In this document: piece by piece, positions 28,015 through 36,757 of the stretch
Layout of the letters: every line of letters begins with the position of its first letter
Numbering within the stretch: the first letter of the stretch is position 1
NCBI RefSeq assembly: GCF_022695515.1
Contig: NZ_JALDPT010000023.1
Coordinates: 23,254 to 87,253, forward strand
Direction: 5' to 3'
DNA length: 64,000 bases
Source: Phenylobacterium aquaticum
Lineage (GTDB): Bacteria; Pseudomonadota; Alphaproteobacteria; Caulobacterales; Caulobacteraceae
Translations under genes and position numbers: made by a program
The notes under the pieces: generated by a model
Told to the model about the DNA's origin: nothing
Database searches by the model: none
Seen by the model: only the letters and a program-made list of their open reading frames with translations

Positions 28015-29208
28015 TCATGCGGGGAGGTCCTTATATGGGGCGGCGGCGGACGATTTCAGCCCGAAGGTCATGGCGAACATGACCAGGCAGAGGCCGGCGG
28101 ACAGGCCGAGCGCCGTCCAGCGGGAGTGGTCGATGGCCAGGCCATAGATCACCGGCCCGCCGATCTGGGCGAAGCCGGCCGGCCGCGACAGCAGGGCCGA
28201 GCGATAGGCGTAGTGGCGCTGGCCATAGAGCTCGAGCGGCAGCACGCCCTTGGCGACCGTCAGCATGCCGTTGCCCGCCCCCTGCCCGAGCGCCATCAGC
28301 GGCGCGCCCGCGGCGCCCAGGATGCTGATCGCCAAGGCGCCGAGCGGGTGCATCAGGGTGGCGACGCGGGTGGCGGCGAGCGGATGGAACCGGCGCAGGA
28401 CGGTGATCTCGGCGAAGCGCACGCTGACCGCGGCGACGCCGACCAGGGCCGCCGTGCCCGCCGCCTGGGCGGGCGTAAGGCCGAAGGCCGCCAGCAGCTG
28501 GGGCAGATGGGCGCTCATGCAGGTGGAAACGAACCAGGCGCCGGCGAACAGCACCGCGAGCTGGATCATCGGCCGGTCCCAGGCGATGCGGACCGCAGGC
28601 GCCTCAGGGTCATGCGGCTCCGGCGTGGTGCGCGGGACCGCCAGGGCGTTGACCGGCAGGCAGACCAGGACCTGAACCGCCGCCCAGGCGAAGCAGGCGC
28701 CCCGCCAGCCGAAATGCTGTTCAAAGGCGAGCGTCAGGGGCCAGCCGACCGTGGAGCCCAGGCCGCCGATCAGGGACACCGCGGTGATCGGCCGGCGCGC
28801 CCGGTCGCCATAGAGGCTGACCAGGATCGCGAAGGGGGTGGCGTATAGGCCCATGGCCATGCCGATCCCGATCACGGACAGACCCAGGGCGACCGCCCAG
28901 GCGCCCGGCGCGGTTCCCACGAGAACGAGGCCGGCGACAAAGACGAGATTGGAGGCGAGCAGCACGCCCTTGCCGCCCCGGCGATCGACCGCCTTGCCCA
29001 CGGCCGGGGCGACAAGCGCGCTGGCCAGGAAGGCGAGCGACATCAGGCTGGCCGCGAAGGACGGGCGGACATGGAGGTCGGCCGACATGCCGTCGCCCAG
29101 CACGCCCATCAGATAGAAGCTGGAGCCGAAGGCCAGCATCTGCCCCAGACCCAGTCCGCCGGCGGCGATGACCGGGGAGCGCGTCGGATCGGGGATGGGA
29201 GCCGCCAT
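28015..29208 (-). CDS. MFS transporter
   Basis: A 397-aa major facilitator with twelve predicted helices. The loop 2-3 motif GKAVDRRGGKG (about 65-75) matches the family's GXXXDRXGR signature. It resembles the monocarboxylate/oxalate-formate group of MFS proteins (GLGLGQMLAFGSSFYLMGVL at the start of helix 1), but the substrate is unknown. The start was taken at MAAPIPDP; an ATG six codons upstream (29226) is an alternative. It diverges from a LysR-type regulator with a 54-bp gap holding two inverted repeats, so that regulator probably controls it. Confidence 0.88.
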   Translation of the reverse strand: MAAPIPDPTRSPVIAAGGLGLGQMLAFGSSFYLMGVLGDGMSADLHVRPSFAASLMSLAFLASALVAPAVGKAVDRRGGKGVLLASNLVFVAGLVLVGTAPGAWAVALGLSVIGIGMAMGLYATPFAILVSLYGDRARRPITAVSLIGGLGSTVGWPLTLAFEQHFGWRGACFAWAAVQVLVCLPVNALAVPRTTPEPHDPEAPAVRIAWDRPMIQLAVLFAGAWFVSTCMSAHLPQLLAAFGLTPAQAAGTAALVGVAAVSVRFAEITVLRRFHPLAATRVATLMHPLGALAISILGAAGAPLMALGQGAGNGMLTVAKGVLPLELYGQRHYAYRSALLSRPAGFAQIGGPVIYGLAIDHSRWTALGLSAGLCLVMFAMTFGLKSSAAAPYKDLPA

Positions 29209-29230
29209 GGCCAGCCTATGCGGCATTTGA

Positions 29231-29259
29231 GGTTTCGCGGAAACCGACATATTGGTCGG
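29231..29259. promoter_or_regulatory. Tandem inverted repeats between the MFS and LysR genes (probable operator)
   Basis: GGTTTC-GCG-GAAACC (29231-29245, perfect 6-bp arms) abuts CCGAC-ATATTG-GTCGG (29244-29259, perfect 5-bp arms). They fill the short divergent intergenic region. LysR-type regulators bind dyad sites of this kind (T-N11-A class) between themselves and their target gene. The repeats are directly visible; the binding role is inference. Confidence 0.65.
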
Positions 29260-29262
29260 GCT

Positions 29263-30165
29263 ATGTTCGAAAATCTCACACCCGGTCCCCTGCCCTCGCT
29301 GAACGCGCTGCGGGCGTTCGAGGCCATGGCCCGGACCGGGCGGGCGACGCTCGCCGCCGAGGAGCTGCATGTCACCCATTCGGCCGTCAGCCGGCAGGTG
29401 AAGGCGCTGGAGGAGACCCTGGGGGTGCGGCTGTTCTCGGGTCCCAAGCACAGGCTGGAACTGACCGAGGCAGGGCGCGAGCTGCTGCCGGCCCTGACCG
29501 CCGCCTTCGACCAGATCGCCGGCGCCGTAGGTCGCATCCGCGGCGGGGCGGAGGACCTGCATATCGCGGTCAACGCCAGCATCTCGGTGAAATGGCTGAT
29601 CCCGCGGCTGGCCCGCTTCGCCGAGGCTCATCCCGAGGTGCGGCTGCATCTGGCGGAGCTCGCCAGCCATGCGACCTCGCACCGGGGCGCGGACGCCGTG
29701 GTCCGCATTGTGCCGACCGCCCGCCTGGCCGATCCGCTGGCCACGCCGTTCATCCAGAGCCATCTGGGGCTGGTCATGTCGCCCGCGCTCGCGGAGCGCT
29801 TCGCGGCTGATCCGCTGCAGGCGCCGCGGCTGGCGGCCACCACCCACCCGCAGGGCTGGGCGATCTGGGCGGCCCTGGCCGGGGTCGAGCTGCCGCCGAA
29901 GCCCGAACAGCCCTTCGCCCACCTGCACTTCGCACTCGACGCCGCCATCGCCGGCCTGGGCGCGGCCATCATGTCCTGGCCCCTGGTCGCGGACTACATC
30001 GCCTCAGGCCGGCTGGTCGCGCCCTATGGCTTCCGCAAGGCCGAAAGCGCCTTCGCCCTGCTCGCCGCGCCGGGCGTCGGCAAGCGGAGCCTGGACCGGT
30101 TCCGGGCCTGGCTGGTGGCGGAGGGCGCGAAGACTGCGCCGGCGCCTCAAGACCCTCCACACTGA
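29263..30165 (+). CDS. LysR-type transcriptional regulator
   Basis: A 300-aa regulator. The winged helix-turn-helix is at about 10-68 (LPSLNALRAFEAMARTG, HVTHSAVSRQVKALEETLG). The PBP2-like effector domain (about 95-290) starts LHIAVNASISVKWLIPRL, typical of the GcvA/AmpR-like branch (VSVSPSFAAKWLVPRL in relatives, from memory). The start at MFENL fits the family's N-terminus. It is divergent from the MFS transporter and probably autoregulated through the dyads at 29231-29259. Its last 19 bp overlap the convergent secreted-protein gene. Confidence 0.94.
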   Translation: MFENLTPGPLPSLNALRAFEAMARTGRATLAAEELHVTHSAVSRQVKALEETLGVRLFSGPKHRLELTEAGRELLPALTAAFDQIAGAVGRIRGGAEDLHIAVNASISVKWLIPRLARFAEAHPEVRLHLAELASHATSHRGADAVVRIVPTARLADPLATPFIQSHLGLVMSPALAERFAADPLQAPRLAATTHPQGWAIWAALAGVELPPKPEQPFAHLHFALDAAIAGLGAAIMSWPLVADYIASGRLVAPYGFRKAESAFALLAAPGVGKRSLDRFRAWLVAEGAKTAPAPQDPPH

Positions 30166-30689
30166 CCGAGGAACTCCGGCACCGACTGGCGCACGCCCGG
30201 CAGGCGCGCCCAGCTGGCGTCACCGGGCCGGGACTGAACCATATAGGCCCAGTGGGCGAAGTTCGGCGCAGCGGTCTGGTTCAGCATGGTCCAGGCGCCG
30301 TCGCTCTGGGTCATCTGGCCGTAGCCGACCTGCTGGCTGGTGGTCCCGTCCGAGGCCGTGGTGACGAAGCTCAGCAGCACACGCCCGTCCGGCGTCACCG
30401 AGCCCAGCAGGGTCGCGCAGGTGACATTGCCGTTGATGGAGGTGACGTTCGATCCCCAGAAGAAGCCGTCGTGATAGTCGGTGATGTGGTAGACGGTCTG
30501 GTCCTGGGACGGCAGCGGCGCCGGCAGCTTGGGGCTCACCGCATAGGCCAGCAGGTTCTCCTGTGGCACGGTCCAATAGCTCCCCTTCAGGAACGCCCAG
30601 GACTGAGCCGCGGCGGCGGCCGGCCCGGCGGCGAGGATCGCCAGGCACAGGGCGGCATTGGCGAAGGCGGATCCAATTCGGCGGGTCAT
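30147..30689 (-). CDS. Secreted protein of unknown function
   Basis: A 180-aa protein with a signal peptide (about 1-28, ending AAAAAQS). The mature part is Trp/Tyr/Thr-rich and looks beta-stranded (GSYWTVPQENLLAYAV, TDYHDGFFWGSNVTSING, SFVTTASDGTTSQQVGYG). Two cysteines (in VTCATLL and GQCGGS) may form a disulfide. I do not recognise the family. It lies downstream of nothing on its strand except the carboxylesterase 78 bp away, which could share its transcript. It overlaps the LysR gene tail by 19 bp. Confidence 0.7.
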   Translation of the reverse strand: MTRRIGSAFANAALCLAILAAGPAAAAAQSWAFLKGSYWTVPQENLLAYAVSPKLPAPLPSQDQTVYHITDYHDGFFWGSNVTSINGNVTCATLLGSVTPDGRVLLSFVTTASDGTTSQQVGYGQMTQSDGAWTMLNQTAAPNFAHWAYMVQSRPGDASWARLPGVRQSVPEFLGQCGGS

Positions 30690-30767
30690 GGCGGGCTCTG
30701 GTTGGCGACTGATCCGCCAAGCGCCCGCCTGGCTCGGTCATGGTCAAGCTGTTTCACCCGCCTGACG

Positions 30768-32327
30768 TCACCGAGCCGCCCCTATCAGGGCCCCATAGGT
30801 CTGGTCAAAGGCCTGCAGCCCGGGAAGATCCGGGTTGGGTCCGGTGGCGATGGCGGCGCCAAGCCTCTGCACCTGATCAGTCCGGGGATCATAGACCGGC
30901 CAGGGCGGCAGCCCCTTGCCATTGGGATCGCCTGTGCGGGCGAAGTTGACCCAATAGCCGGCCATGACGTCCGCCAGCCGCCGGTCCTGGGGCGTCCAGG
31001 CCCAGGGCTCCTGGCCCAGATGATCGAACATGTACCAGAGCTCGGCGAAGTGGCTTGCCCCCCAGCCGGCCCTGACCGATCCGGTCGGAAACGGGGGTTG
31101 CTGATCAAAGCGGTAGAGCCAGGCCGGCGCGCCGCTCGCGGCCTGCAGTCTCGCCCAGGCCCACATGTCCCAGCCGAACCTCAAGTCCCGCTCCAGGTCC
31201 GCGCGCGCCTGACGCGCACTCAGGTCATCGGCATAGGGATAGGCCGCGACAATCCCCTCCGGCAGCGGCCCCCAGGCCCGCGCCAGATCCTTCGCATAGC
31301 TGCCCGCCGTGATCGCCCTGAGGTCGATCAGGGACCGCGCCTCCTCGGCGTTGTAGCCGATCAGCACCGGGACCCGGGTCTGTTGTCCGCTGACATAGGC
31401 GTCATAGGGCGAGACCGGCAGGACCGGCGGGCCGACCACCGGGTGGGTCACCAGACCCGCGCGCCCCTCCAGCAGTCGCGCCGCGGGCAGGCGACGCAGG
31501 TCCACGACGGAGGAGGCACCGATTGAGGCCGCATAGGCCAAGCCGTCCTGCTCCGCCTGCTTCAGCTGATAGGCCGGGGCGAGCGCCAGGGGTTCGAACA
31601 GGCCGCCGCTCTGGGCGATGGCGCGCTGGAACAGGCCCTTGGCCGCGGGCGAGGCGATCAGCTGGCTCACCGACATGGCCCCGGCCGACTGGCCGGCGAT
31701 GGTCACCTTGCCGGGATCTCCGCCGAAGGCGGCGATATTGTCCCGGACCCAGGTCAGGGCCGCGATCTGATCCATCAGGCCGTAGTCGCCCGAGGCGCCC
31801 CTGCCCTCCCGGCTGAGATCGGGATGGGCCAGGTAGCCGAACGGCCCCAGCCGATAGGCCAAACTCACCACCACCACGCCGCGCCTGGCCAGTCGGCCGC
31901 CCCAATAGAGCGGCAGGGCCGTGGCGCCGTTGCTGTAGCCGCCGCCATGGATCCAGACGATCACCGGCGCGCCCTTGCGCCCAACCTGCGGCGTCCAGAC
32001 GTTCAGATAGAGACAGTCCTCGCTGATCCGGGGCGGCGGCTCGCCGGGCATGGACACCCCGGTCTGCATGCAGGCCGGCTGGAACGCGGTCGCCTTGCGG
32101 ACGCCTGTCCACCTCGCGGCCGGCGCGGGCGGACGCCAGCGCAGCGCCCCGACCGGCGGGGCGGCATAGGGCAGCCCCAGGAACGCCGAGACGCCCTCAT
32201 GGCGAGCGCCGCTCACCCAACCGGTCTCGATCCTGACCTTGGGGGATGGCGCGCGCGGATCGGCATGGGCCGCGGGGGCGAACCATAGAAGCGCGGCGGC
32301 GGCCGCGACGAACGCTCTGATGCTCAT
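30768..32327 (-). CDS. Type B carboxylesterase, secreted
   Basis: A 519-aa periplasmic or extracellular esterase. The signal peptide is about 1-22 (AAHA). The oxyanion-hole motif is VIVWIHGGGYSNGA, and the nucleophile elbow GQSAGAMS has Ser near 213. The acid is probably Glu in GYNAEEARSL, and the His lies in GASHFAELWYMF. NCBI-type family features SEDCLYLNVWTP and FGGDPGKVTIAGQS are present. These enzymes cleave carboxyl esters of varied substrates. It is divergent from the LytTR regulator with 143 bp between, so the regulator may control it. Confidence 0.92.
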   Translation of the reverse strand: MSIRAFVAAAAALLWFAPAAHADPRAPSPKVRIETGWVSGARHEGVSAFLGLPYAAPPVGALRWRPPAPAARWTGVRKATAFQPACMQTGVSMPGEPPPRISEDCLYLNVWTPQVGRKGAPVIVWIHGGGYSNGATALPLYWGGRLARRGVVVVSLAYRLGPFGYLAHPDLSREGRGASGDYGLMDQIAALTWVRDNIAAFGGDPGKVTIAGQSAGAMSVSQLIASPAAKGLFQRAIAQSGGLFEPLALAPAYQLKQAEQDGLAYAASIGASSVVDLRRLPAARLLEGRAGLVTHPVVGPPVLPVSPYDAYVSGQQTRVPVLIGYNAEEARSLIDLRAITAGSYAKDLARAWGPLPEGIVAAYPYADDLSARQARADLERDLRFGWDMWAWARLQAASGAPAWLYRFDQQPPFPTGSVRAGWGASHFAELWYMFDHLGQEPWAWTPQDRRLADVMAGYWVNFARTGDPNGKGLPPWPVYDPRTDQVQRLGAAIATGPNPDLPGLQAFDQTYGALIGAAR

Positions 32328-32470
32328 CTTGATCCTGTCGGTTGGGACGCCGCCATTGTCCCACCTCCGCGATGCGCGGGCCCAGACCCGCCCATCCCGC
32401 CGCCGCCTCGCCTCGTCACAAACGGGCGGACTGGACGCGCGAAGCCGGCCCGGATCAGATAGACGGCGCG

Positions 32471-33298
32471 ATGACGCCGCCCTCCCCCGCCACCTCCGCC
32501 CGGAACCTCTCGGTTGTCAGACTGACCGGGGTCGGGTTCCTCTACTGGCTCGCCTTCATGTCGGTGCTGGAGCCGGGAAACCTCGCGCACGCCCTGGCCG
32601 CGGGCTTTCATCCGCACTGGTCGCACGAGGCCCTGCGCCTGCTGGTGGCGGGCTTGCTCGGCGCCTCCGTCACCCCCGTCCTGGTCCTGCTGGCCCGACG
32701 GTTCCCGATTTCCGGGGCCCGGCGCCTCGCACCGATCGCGGGACAGGCGATCGGAGCCCTGGCGCTGGCGCCGGTCCTGATCGTGGCGTCCTGTTGTCTC
32801 GCCGCCTGGATCCTGCAGCATCGGTGGCTGCCAGCCCCGGCGGACATCGGGCGAGAGATGGCGGCCAACCTGCTGCTGGTGATGTTCTGCCAGGCCCTGT
32901 TCCTGGCGGCGCTTCAGGTTCTGATCCCCGCGGGGCGCGCCCAGACCACTGACGGGTGGCCGGAGCGCCTGACCCTCCGCAACGGCGCCGAGATCGCCGT
33001 CATCGACCTGGCCGAGGTGGAGTGGATCGAGGCCCAGGGCAATTACCAGGCCCTGCACGTTCGGGGGCGCACCCACCTGACGCGCGAAACCTCGGCCCGG
33101 CTACAGGAACGCCTCGACCCCAGCCGCTTCGTCCGCATCCACCGGGGCACCATGGTCAGCGTGGCGCACGTTGCGCAGATCGAGCCCCTGACCAATGGCG
33201 ACGGACTGGTGACGCTGCACAGCGGAACGGTCCTGCGGCTCAGCCGCAATCACCGTCAGGCCCTGCGCGATCGGCTGGGCGGGGATGCTAACCGATAG
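32471..33298 (+). CDS. Membrane-bound LytTR-family transcriptional regulator
   Basis: A 275-aa protein with four predicted transmembrane helices in residues about 20-155 (VRLTGVGFLYWLAFMSVL, EALRLLVAGLLGASVTPVLVLL, AIGALALAPVLIVASCCLAAW, LLLVMFCQALFLAALQVL). A C-terminal LytTR DNA-binding domain follows at about 172-270 (VEWIEAQGNYQALHVRGRTHLTR split as WIEAQGNYQALH, then FVRIHRGTMVSVAHV). There is no response-regulator receiver domain, so the membrane part probably senses the signal directly. The start at MTPPSP was chosen since upstream residues are not hydrophobic or conserved. It ends 11 bp inside the convergent CobT-like gene. Confidence 0.86.
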   Translation: MTPPSPATSARNLSVVRLTGVGFLYWLAFMSVLEPGNLAHALAAGFHPHWSHEALRLLVAGLLGASVTPVLVLLARRFPISGARRLAPIAGQAIGALALAPVLIVASCCLAAWILQHRWLPAPADIGREMAANLLLVMFCQALFLAALQVLIPAGRAQTTDGWPERLTLRNGAEIAVIDLAEVEWIEAQGNYQALHVRGRTHLTRETSARLQERLDPSRFVRIHRGTMVSVAHVAQIEPLTNGDGLVTLHSGTVLRLSRNHRQALRDRLGGDANR

Positions 33299-34234
33299 AC
33301 GGAACGGATGGCGCTATCGGATCTTCGCCATGCGCTTTGCCCATCAGCATATCCCGGACAAGGGTAATGACCGAGATCCCGACGTCCTCGATCGCGTTAA
33401 CCGCCGCATTGCGCGAATAGAAGCGGCTCGTGTCGAACCCGAGCCCAACGGCAGCGATCTCCAGCCGCGGATCGGATTCGAGGCGCGCGACGACTTCCTT
33501 CAAATGCCGCTGGAGATAGTCCAGGCCGTTCGCCAATAGGGTAGAGTCGTCGACCGGCGCGCGTCCGACAATACGATGAGCAGCTTGCGCTTTTCCTGCC
33601 GCGCAAGAAGTCTCGATGCGGCCCATTCCAGGGCCTCCCCATCCACATTCTCCTTGGGGAGATCAGGGCGAAGCATTGGCTTGAATCCAAATCCCGCGCC
33701 TGACGCCCGTGTATCGTCGGCAGACCGATAAATTACGTGCAACAGATCACATAACCGGCCTGGATTTGGGGGCTTAAGTCGAGATACCCAGCGGCGGCGT
33801 GAAAGACCGCCACGCCAGCTGGTCGTCGTAAAGCCCAGGACCTCGACCTTGCATCCCAATTGCCGGATGAAATCTTGTGCGACATCCGCTGCTGCGGCGG
33901 CCAGCAACATCTTCTGCCCGCGCATGGATCCGGACTGATCCATCAGGATTGCTACGACGGTGTCCGCCAGCTCGTCTTTGGAGACGGTCGTCCGCACGGC
34001 GACCGCCGCATCCAGCGCAGCGAGTTCGCACCCCATACGCCAGGCCAACAGGGCGCCTTGGAAATTCGCCCAGGCCTCCTCAAGCCCCGCCGCGACCCGA
34101 GCCGAGGGGCGGCCGAGCACCCTGTGGAGGTCTTCGCCGGTGACCTCCCGATCAAATCGGCGCGTATAGACCTTGTAATTCGGATCGACCGAACCGCCTC
34201 TTAGCCGACCGAGCCAATCTACCAAACGTTGCAT
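33288..34234 (-). CDS. CobT C-terminal-like VWA domain protein, orphan (frameshift in the sequence)
   Basis: About 315 aa when joined. It resembles only the C-terminal half of cobaltochelatase subunit CobT: YKVYTRRFDREV, then a von Willebrand A domain with MIDAS loop ILMDQSGSMRG (about 97-107), EVLGFTT, GRLCDLLHVIYRSADD, LPKENVDGEALEWA and LSDGAPVDDSTL. The frame breaks at about 33555-33564: GACGCGCGCCGGTC lacks one G of GGCGCGCC. No cobS, cobN or other cobalamin gene is near, and the acidic N-terminal half of CobT is absent. Base composition looks more AT-rich than the neighbours, suggesting transfer. It might serve a MoxR-type ATPase elsewhere. Confidence 0.8.
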
Positions 34235-34274
34235 TAGGGCAAACTAGGGGCTTGGCGCTCTTCCGTCGACAGCC

Positions 34275-34982
34275 CTACCGCCCCTTGAACCCCGTCGCGA
34301 CGAGATAGACCTCGGACGAGTCCGCCCGGCTGGCCTTGGGCTTCAGGTTGCGGACGTCGGTGAAGTTCTGCTTCAGGATCGCCATGACCGGGGCGGTCTC
34401 GCCGCCCTGGAAGGCCTTGGCGATGAAGACGCCGCCGGGCTTCAGCACGCTGATTGCGAATTCGGCCGCGATCTCGATCAGGCCCATGATCCGCAGGTGA
34501 TCTGTGCGCCGGTGGCCCACGGTGTTGGGGGCCATGTCGGACATCACCACGTCCGGCGCGCCGCCCAGCAGCTGCATCAGCAGCGGGCCGCAGGCCGGGT
34601 CGGTGAAGTCCATCTGGACGATATGGGCCGGCGGCAGGGGATCGACCGGCAGGAGGTCGACGCCCACGATGTTGGTGACGCCGCGTTCGATCGCCACCTG
34701 GGTCCAGCCGCCGGGGGCGAGACCCAGGTCGATGACCCGCGCGCCGGGCTTCAGCACCTTCAGCTTGTCGTCCAGTTCGCTGACCTTGTAGGCGGCGCGC
34801 GAGCGATATCCATGGGCGCGGGCCTTGGCCGAGAAAGGGTCGTTCACCTGCCGCGACAGCCAGGCCTGGGACGACGGCGTGCGCATCTTGGCGGTCTTGA
34901 GGCGCGCAGGCTTGCCGCGGCCTTCCTCGGTGCCGCCGGTCGGCGGCTTCACCATGCGCTTGCGGGGGGGCTCTTCGGTCAT
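34275..34982 (-). CDS. rlmE: 23S rRNA (uridine-2'-O)-methyltransferase RlmE (FtsJ/RrmJ)
   Basis: A 235-aa FtsJ-type methyltransferase that modifies U2552 of 23S rRNA. SAM motif DLGLAPGGWTQVA, the catalytic-tetrad Lys in SRAAYKVSELD, Asp in VMSDMAPNTVGH, Lys in FIAKAFQGGE, and the C-terminal KPKASRADSSEVYLVA with the final Glu are all present. A basic N-terminal extension of about 45 residues (RKRMVKPP, KPARLKTAKMRTPSS) is common in alphaproteobacteria. Its ATG overlaps the ppx/gppA stop by 4 bp, so they are coupled. Confidence 0.96.
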   Translation of the reverse strand: MTEEPPRKRMVKPPTGGTEEGRGKPARLKTAKMRTPSSQAWLSRQVNDPFSAKARAHGYRSRAAYKVSELDDKLKVLKPGARVIDLGLAPGGWTQVAIERGVTNIVGVDLLPVDPLPPAHIVQMDFTDPACGPLLMQLLGGAPDVVMSDMAPNTVGHRRTDHLRIMGLIEIAAEFAISVLKPGGVFIAKAFQGGETAPVMAILKQNFTDVRNLKPKASRADSSEVYLVATGFKGR

Positions 34983-36103
34983 TGGGCGGCTTCTTTCGGA
35001 CGCTCGGCGGGGCGGCGGCCCCGGCGGCGCTTGCGGCGACGGCCGGAGCCGCGCTCGGACATCAGGGACATCAGGATGCCTTCGCGTAGGCCGCGGTCGG
35101 CGACCCGGACGCGGGTGCAGGGCCAGAGCTCCTGGACGGCCTGGAGGATGGCGGCGCCGGCCAGGACGAGGTCGGCGCGGTCGGGCCCGATGCAGGGCTG
35201 GTCGGCGCGGGCCTTGGGACTCAGGTTCAGCAGAAGGTCGGCCGAGGCCTCGCACTCGGCCCGGGTCATCCAGATTCCGTCCACCCGGCTGCGGTCATAT
35301 CGACGCAGGCCCAGGTGCATTCCGGCCAGGCTGGTGATGGCGCCGGAGGTGCCGATCAGGTGCGCGCGGTCGGCGTCGAACACCGGCCGCATGGGGTCGG
35401 CGTGCCGGAATGCGGCCAGTTCTGACTTCACCCGCTCGACCATGGCACGGAACCAGGCTTGCGTCGCCGCCTCCCCTTCCGGGAACTGTTCGGCGAGCGT
35501 CACCACCCCGATGGGGATGGAGAGCCAGGCCTTGATCGGCAGCTTGCCGGCGGCGAACCGGGCAGGGTCGGCGTCGAGCCCGCCGCCCTTCATGTCGACC
35601 CAGGACAGCTCGGTCGAACCGCCCCCGACATCGACCACCAGGGCCGCCTCGGCGGTGTGATCCAGCAGGTTCAGACAGCCCGCCACGGAGAGCTGGGCCT
35701 CCTCTTTCGGCGTGATGATCTGCAGCTTCAGGCCGGTCTCCTCGGCCACGCGGGCGATGAACTCCGGACCGTTCTCCGCCGAGCGGCAGGCCTGAGTGGC
35801 TATGGCTTTGAGCTTGACCACACGGCGGCGGCGGACCTTCTCGGCGCTGACCTTCAGGGCGGCCATGGCGCGCTCCATGGCGACGTCGGACAGCCGCCCC
35901 GTCTGGGAAAGGCCCTCGCCCAGGCGGACGATGCGCGAATAGGCCTCCACGACCCGGAAGCTCTTGCCGTTCGGGGTGGCGATCAAGAGGCGGCAATTGT
36001 TGGTGCCCAGGTCCAGCGCGCCATAGCAGACCTGGTCGGTCAGGGCGCCGTCGCGGGCGCGGGGCGCGGCCTCGGTGTCCGGACGGTCCAGTGGCGCGCT
36101 CAC
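34979..36103 (-). CDS. Ppx/GppA family phosphatase
   Basis: A 374-aa exopolyphosphatase/pppGpp phosphatase family protein with the ASKHA fold: phosphate-1 loop ALDLGTNNCRLLI, phosphate-2 VVDVGGGSTEL, and LIGTSGAITSLAG. It removes terminal phosphate from polyphosphate or pppGpp. The C-terminal tail is very basic (RGSGRRRKRRRGRRP), perhaps to bind polyphosphate or RNA. The start is a GTG with GGTGGAG five bases upstream; another GTG eight codons earlier is less well placed. The ATGA overlap with rlmE is a pairing seen in Caulobacterales. Which substrate it prefers cannot be told. Confidence 0.92.
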   Translation of the reverse strand: MSAPLDRPDTEAAPRARDGALTDQVCYGALDLGTNNCRLLIATPNGKSFRVVEAYSRIVRLGEGLSQTGRLSDVAMERAMAALKVSAEKVRRRRVVKLKAIATQACRSAENGPEFIARVAEETGLKLQIITPKEEAQLSVAGCLNLLDHTAEAALVVDVGGGSTELSWVDMKGGGLDADPARFAAGKLPIKAWLSIPIGVVTLAEQFPEGEAATQAWFRAMVERVKSELAAFRHADPMRPVFDADRAHLIGTSGAITSLAGMHLGLRRYDRSRVDGIWMTRAECEASADLLLNLSPKARADQPCIGPDRADLVLAGAAILQAVQELWPCTRVRVADRGLREGILMSLMSERGSGRRRKRRRGRRPAERPKEAAQ

Positions 36104-36147
36104 GGCTCCACCGCCCGTCGGGCGCACGCAATCGAGCTTCGGAGGCG

Positions 36148-36176
36148 GCGTTCGAACCGAACGCGCCCCTGGGGCG
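36148..36176. repeat. Two adjacent inverted repeats between ppx/gppA and hspQ
   Basis: GCGTTCG-AAC-CGAACGC (36148-36164, perfect 7-bp arms) followed by CGCCCC-T-GGGGCG (36164-36176, 6-bp arms). They lie in the 236-bp divergent region between ppx/gppA and hspQ. They may be operator or leader structures. No other strong motif was seen in this gap, and no clear sigma-32 promoter for hspQ. Confidence 0.35.
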
Positions 36177-36339
36177 TCTCTGACATGGATCGCCTATCTG
36201 TCGCAGGCGCGGAAGCCGCGCCTCATTTCACGGCGACTGTAGACGAAGGGTTCGCCTCCCGGAAGGCACGGCCTTGCAGACCGAAACATGATTGTTACGT
36301 TCACCTCCTGGTTAGGTGGCGTGGTGTAGATTCCCTTTC

Positions 36340-36720
36340 ATGGATGCTCGAACCGACAATTTTGGCGTCGGCAAGGTCGCGATGACCGTCCCCGATGTTC
36401 GCCTCGCGAAATTCGCCATCGGCGATGTCGTGAAACACCGCGTCTTCGCCTTCCGCGGCGTGATCTTCGATGTCGACCCCACCTTCGCCAATACCGAGGA
36501 GTGGTGGCTGTCGATCCCGGAGCACATCCGGCCGCGCAAGGACCAGCCGTTCTACCACCTGCTGGCGGAGAACGAGGAGAACTCCTACGTCGCCTATGTC
36601 TCGGAGCAGAACCTGCTGCCCGACGAGAGCGGCGAGCCGATCGGCCACCCGCAGGCGCCGCTGATCTTCCAATCCTTCGATCACGGCCACTACACGCTTC
36701 GCCCGCGCATCAGCCACTGA
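36340..36720 (+). CDS. hspQ: Heat shock protein HspQ
   Basis: A 126-aa protein with the HspQ/hemimethylated-DNA-binding (YccV-like) domain: FAIGDVVKHRVFAFRGVIFDVDP, split as AIGDVVKHRVF and FRGVIFDVDPTFANTEEWW, then PRKDQPFYHLLAENEENSYVAYVSEQNLL given by its blocks DQPFYHLLAENE and SYVAYVSEQNLLPD. HspQ promotes turnover of misfolded DnaA and acts as a specificity factor for Lon. The start at MDARTDNF was taken; MTVPDVRL (36382) is also possible. It is a single gene between divergent ppx/gppA and a convergent lipoprotein gene. Confidence 0.93.
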   Translation: MDARTDNFGVGKVAMTVPDVRLAKFAIGDVVKHRVFAFRGVIFDVDPTFANTEEWWLSIPEHIRPRKDQPFYHLLAENEENSYVAYVSEQNLLPDESGEPIGHPQAPLIFQSFDHGHYTLRPRISH

Positions 36721-36757
36721 GGCGCGGGCCCCGGCCCTCCTTCGGACAGCCCGGCCC

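Noticed and set aside
33288..34234. Cobalamin biosynthesis locus
   Set aside because: Only the CobT C-terminal-like VWA domain is present; no cobS, cobN or other cob gene occurs in the window.
36104..36339. Sigma-32 promoter for hspQ
   Set aside because: No convincing CTTGAAA / CCCCAT-type boxes at the right spacing were found.
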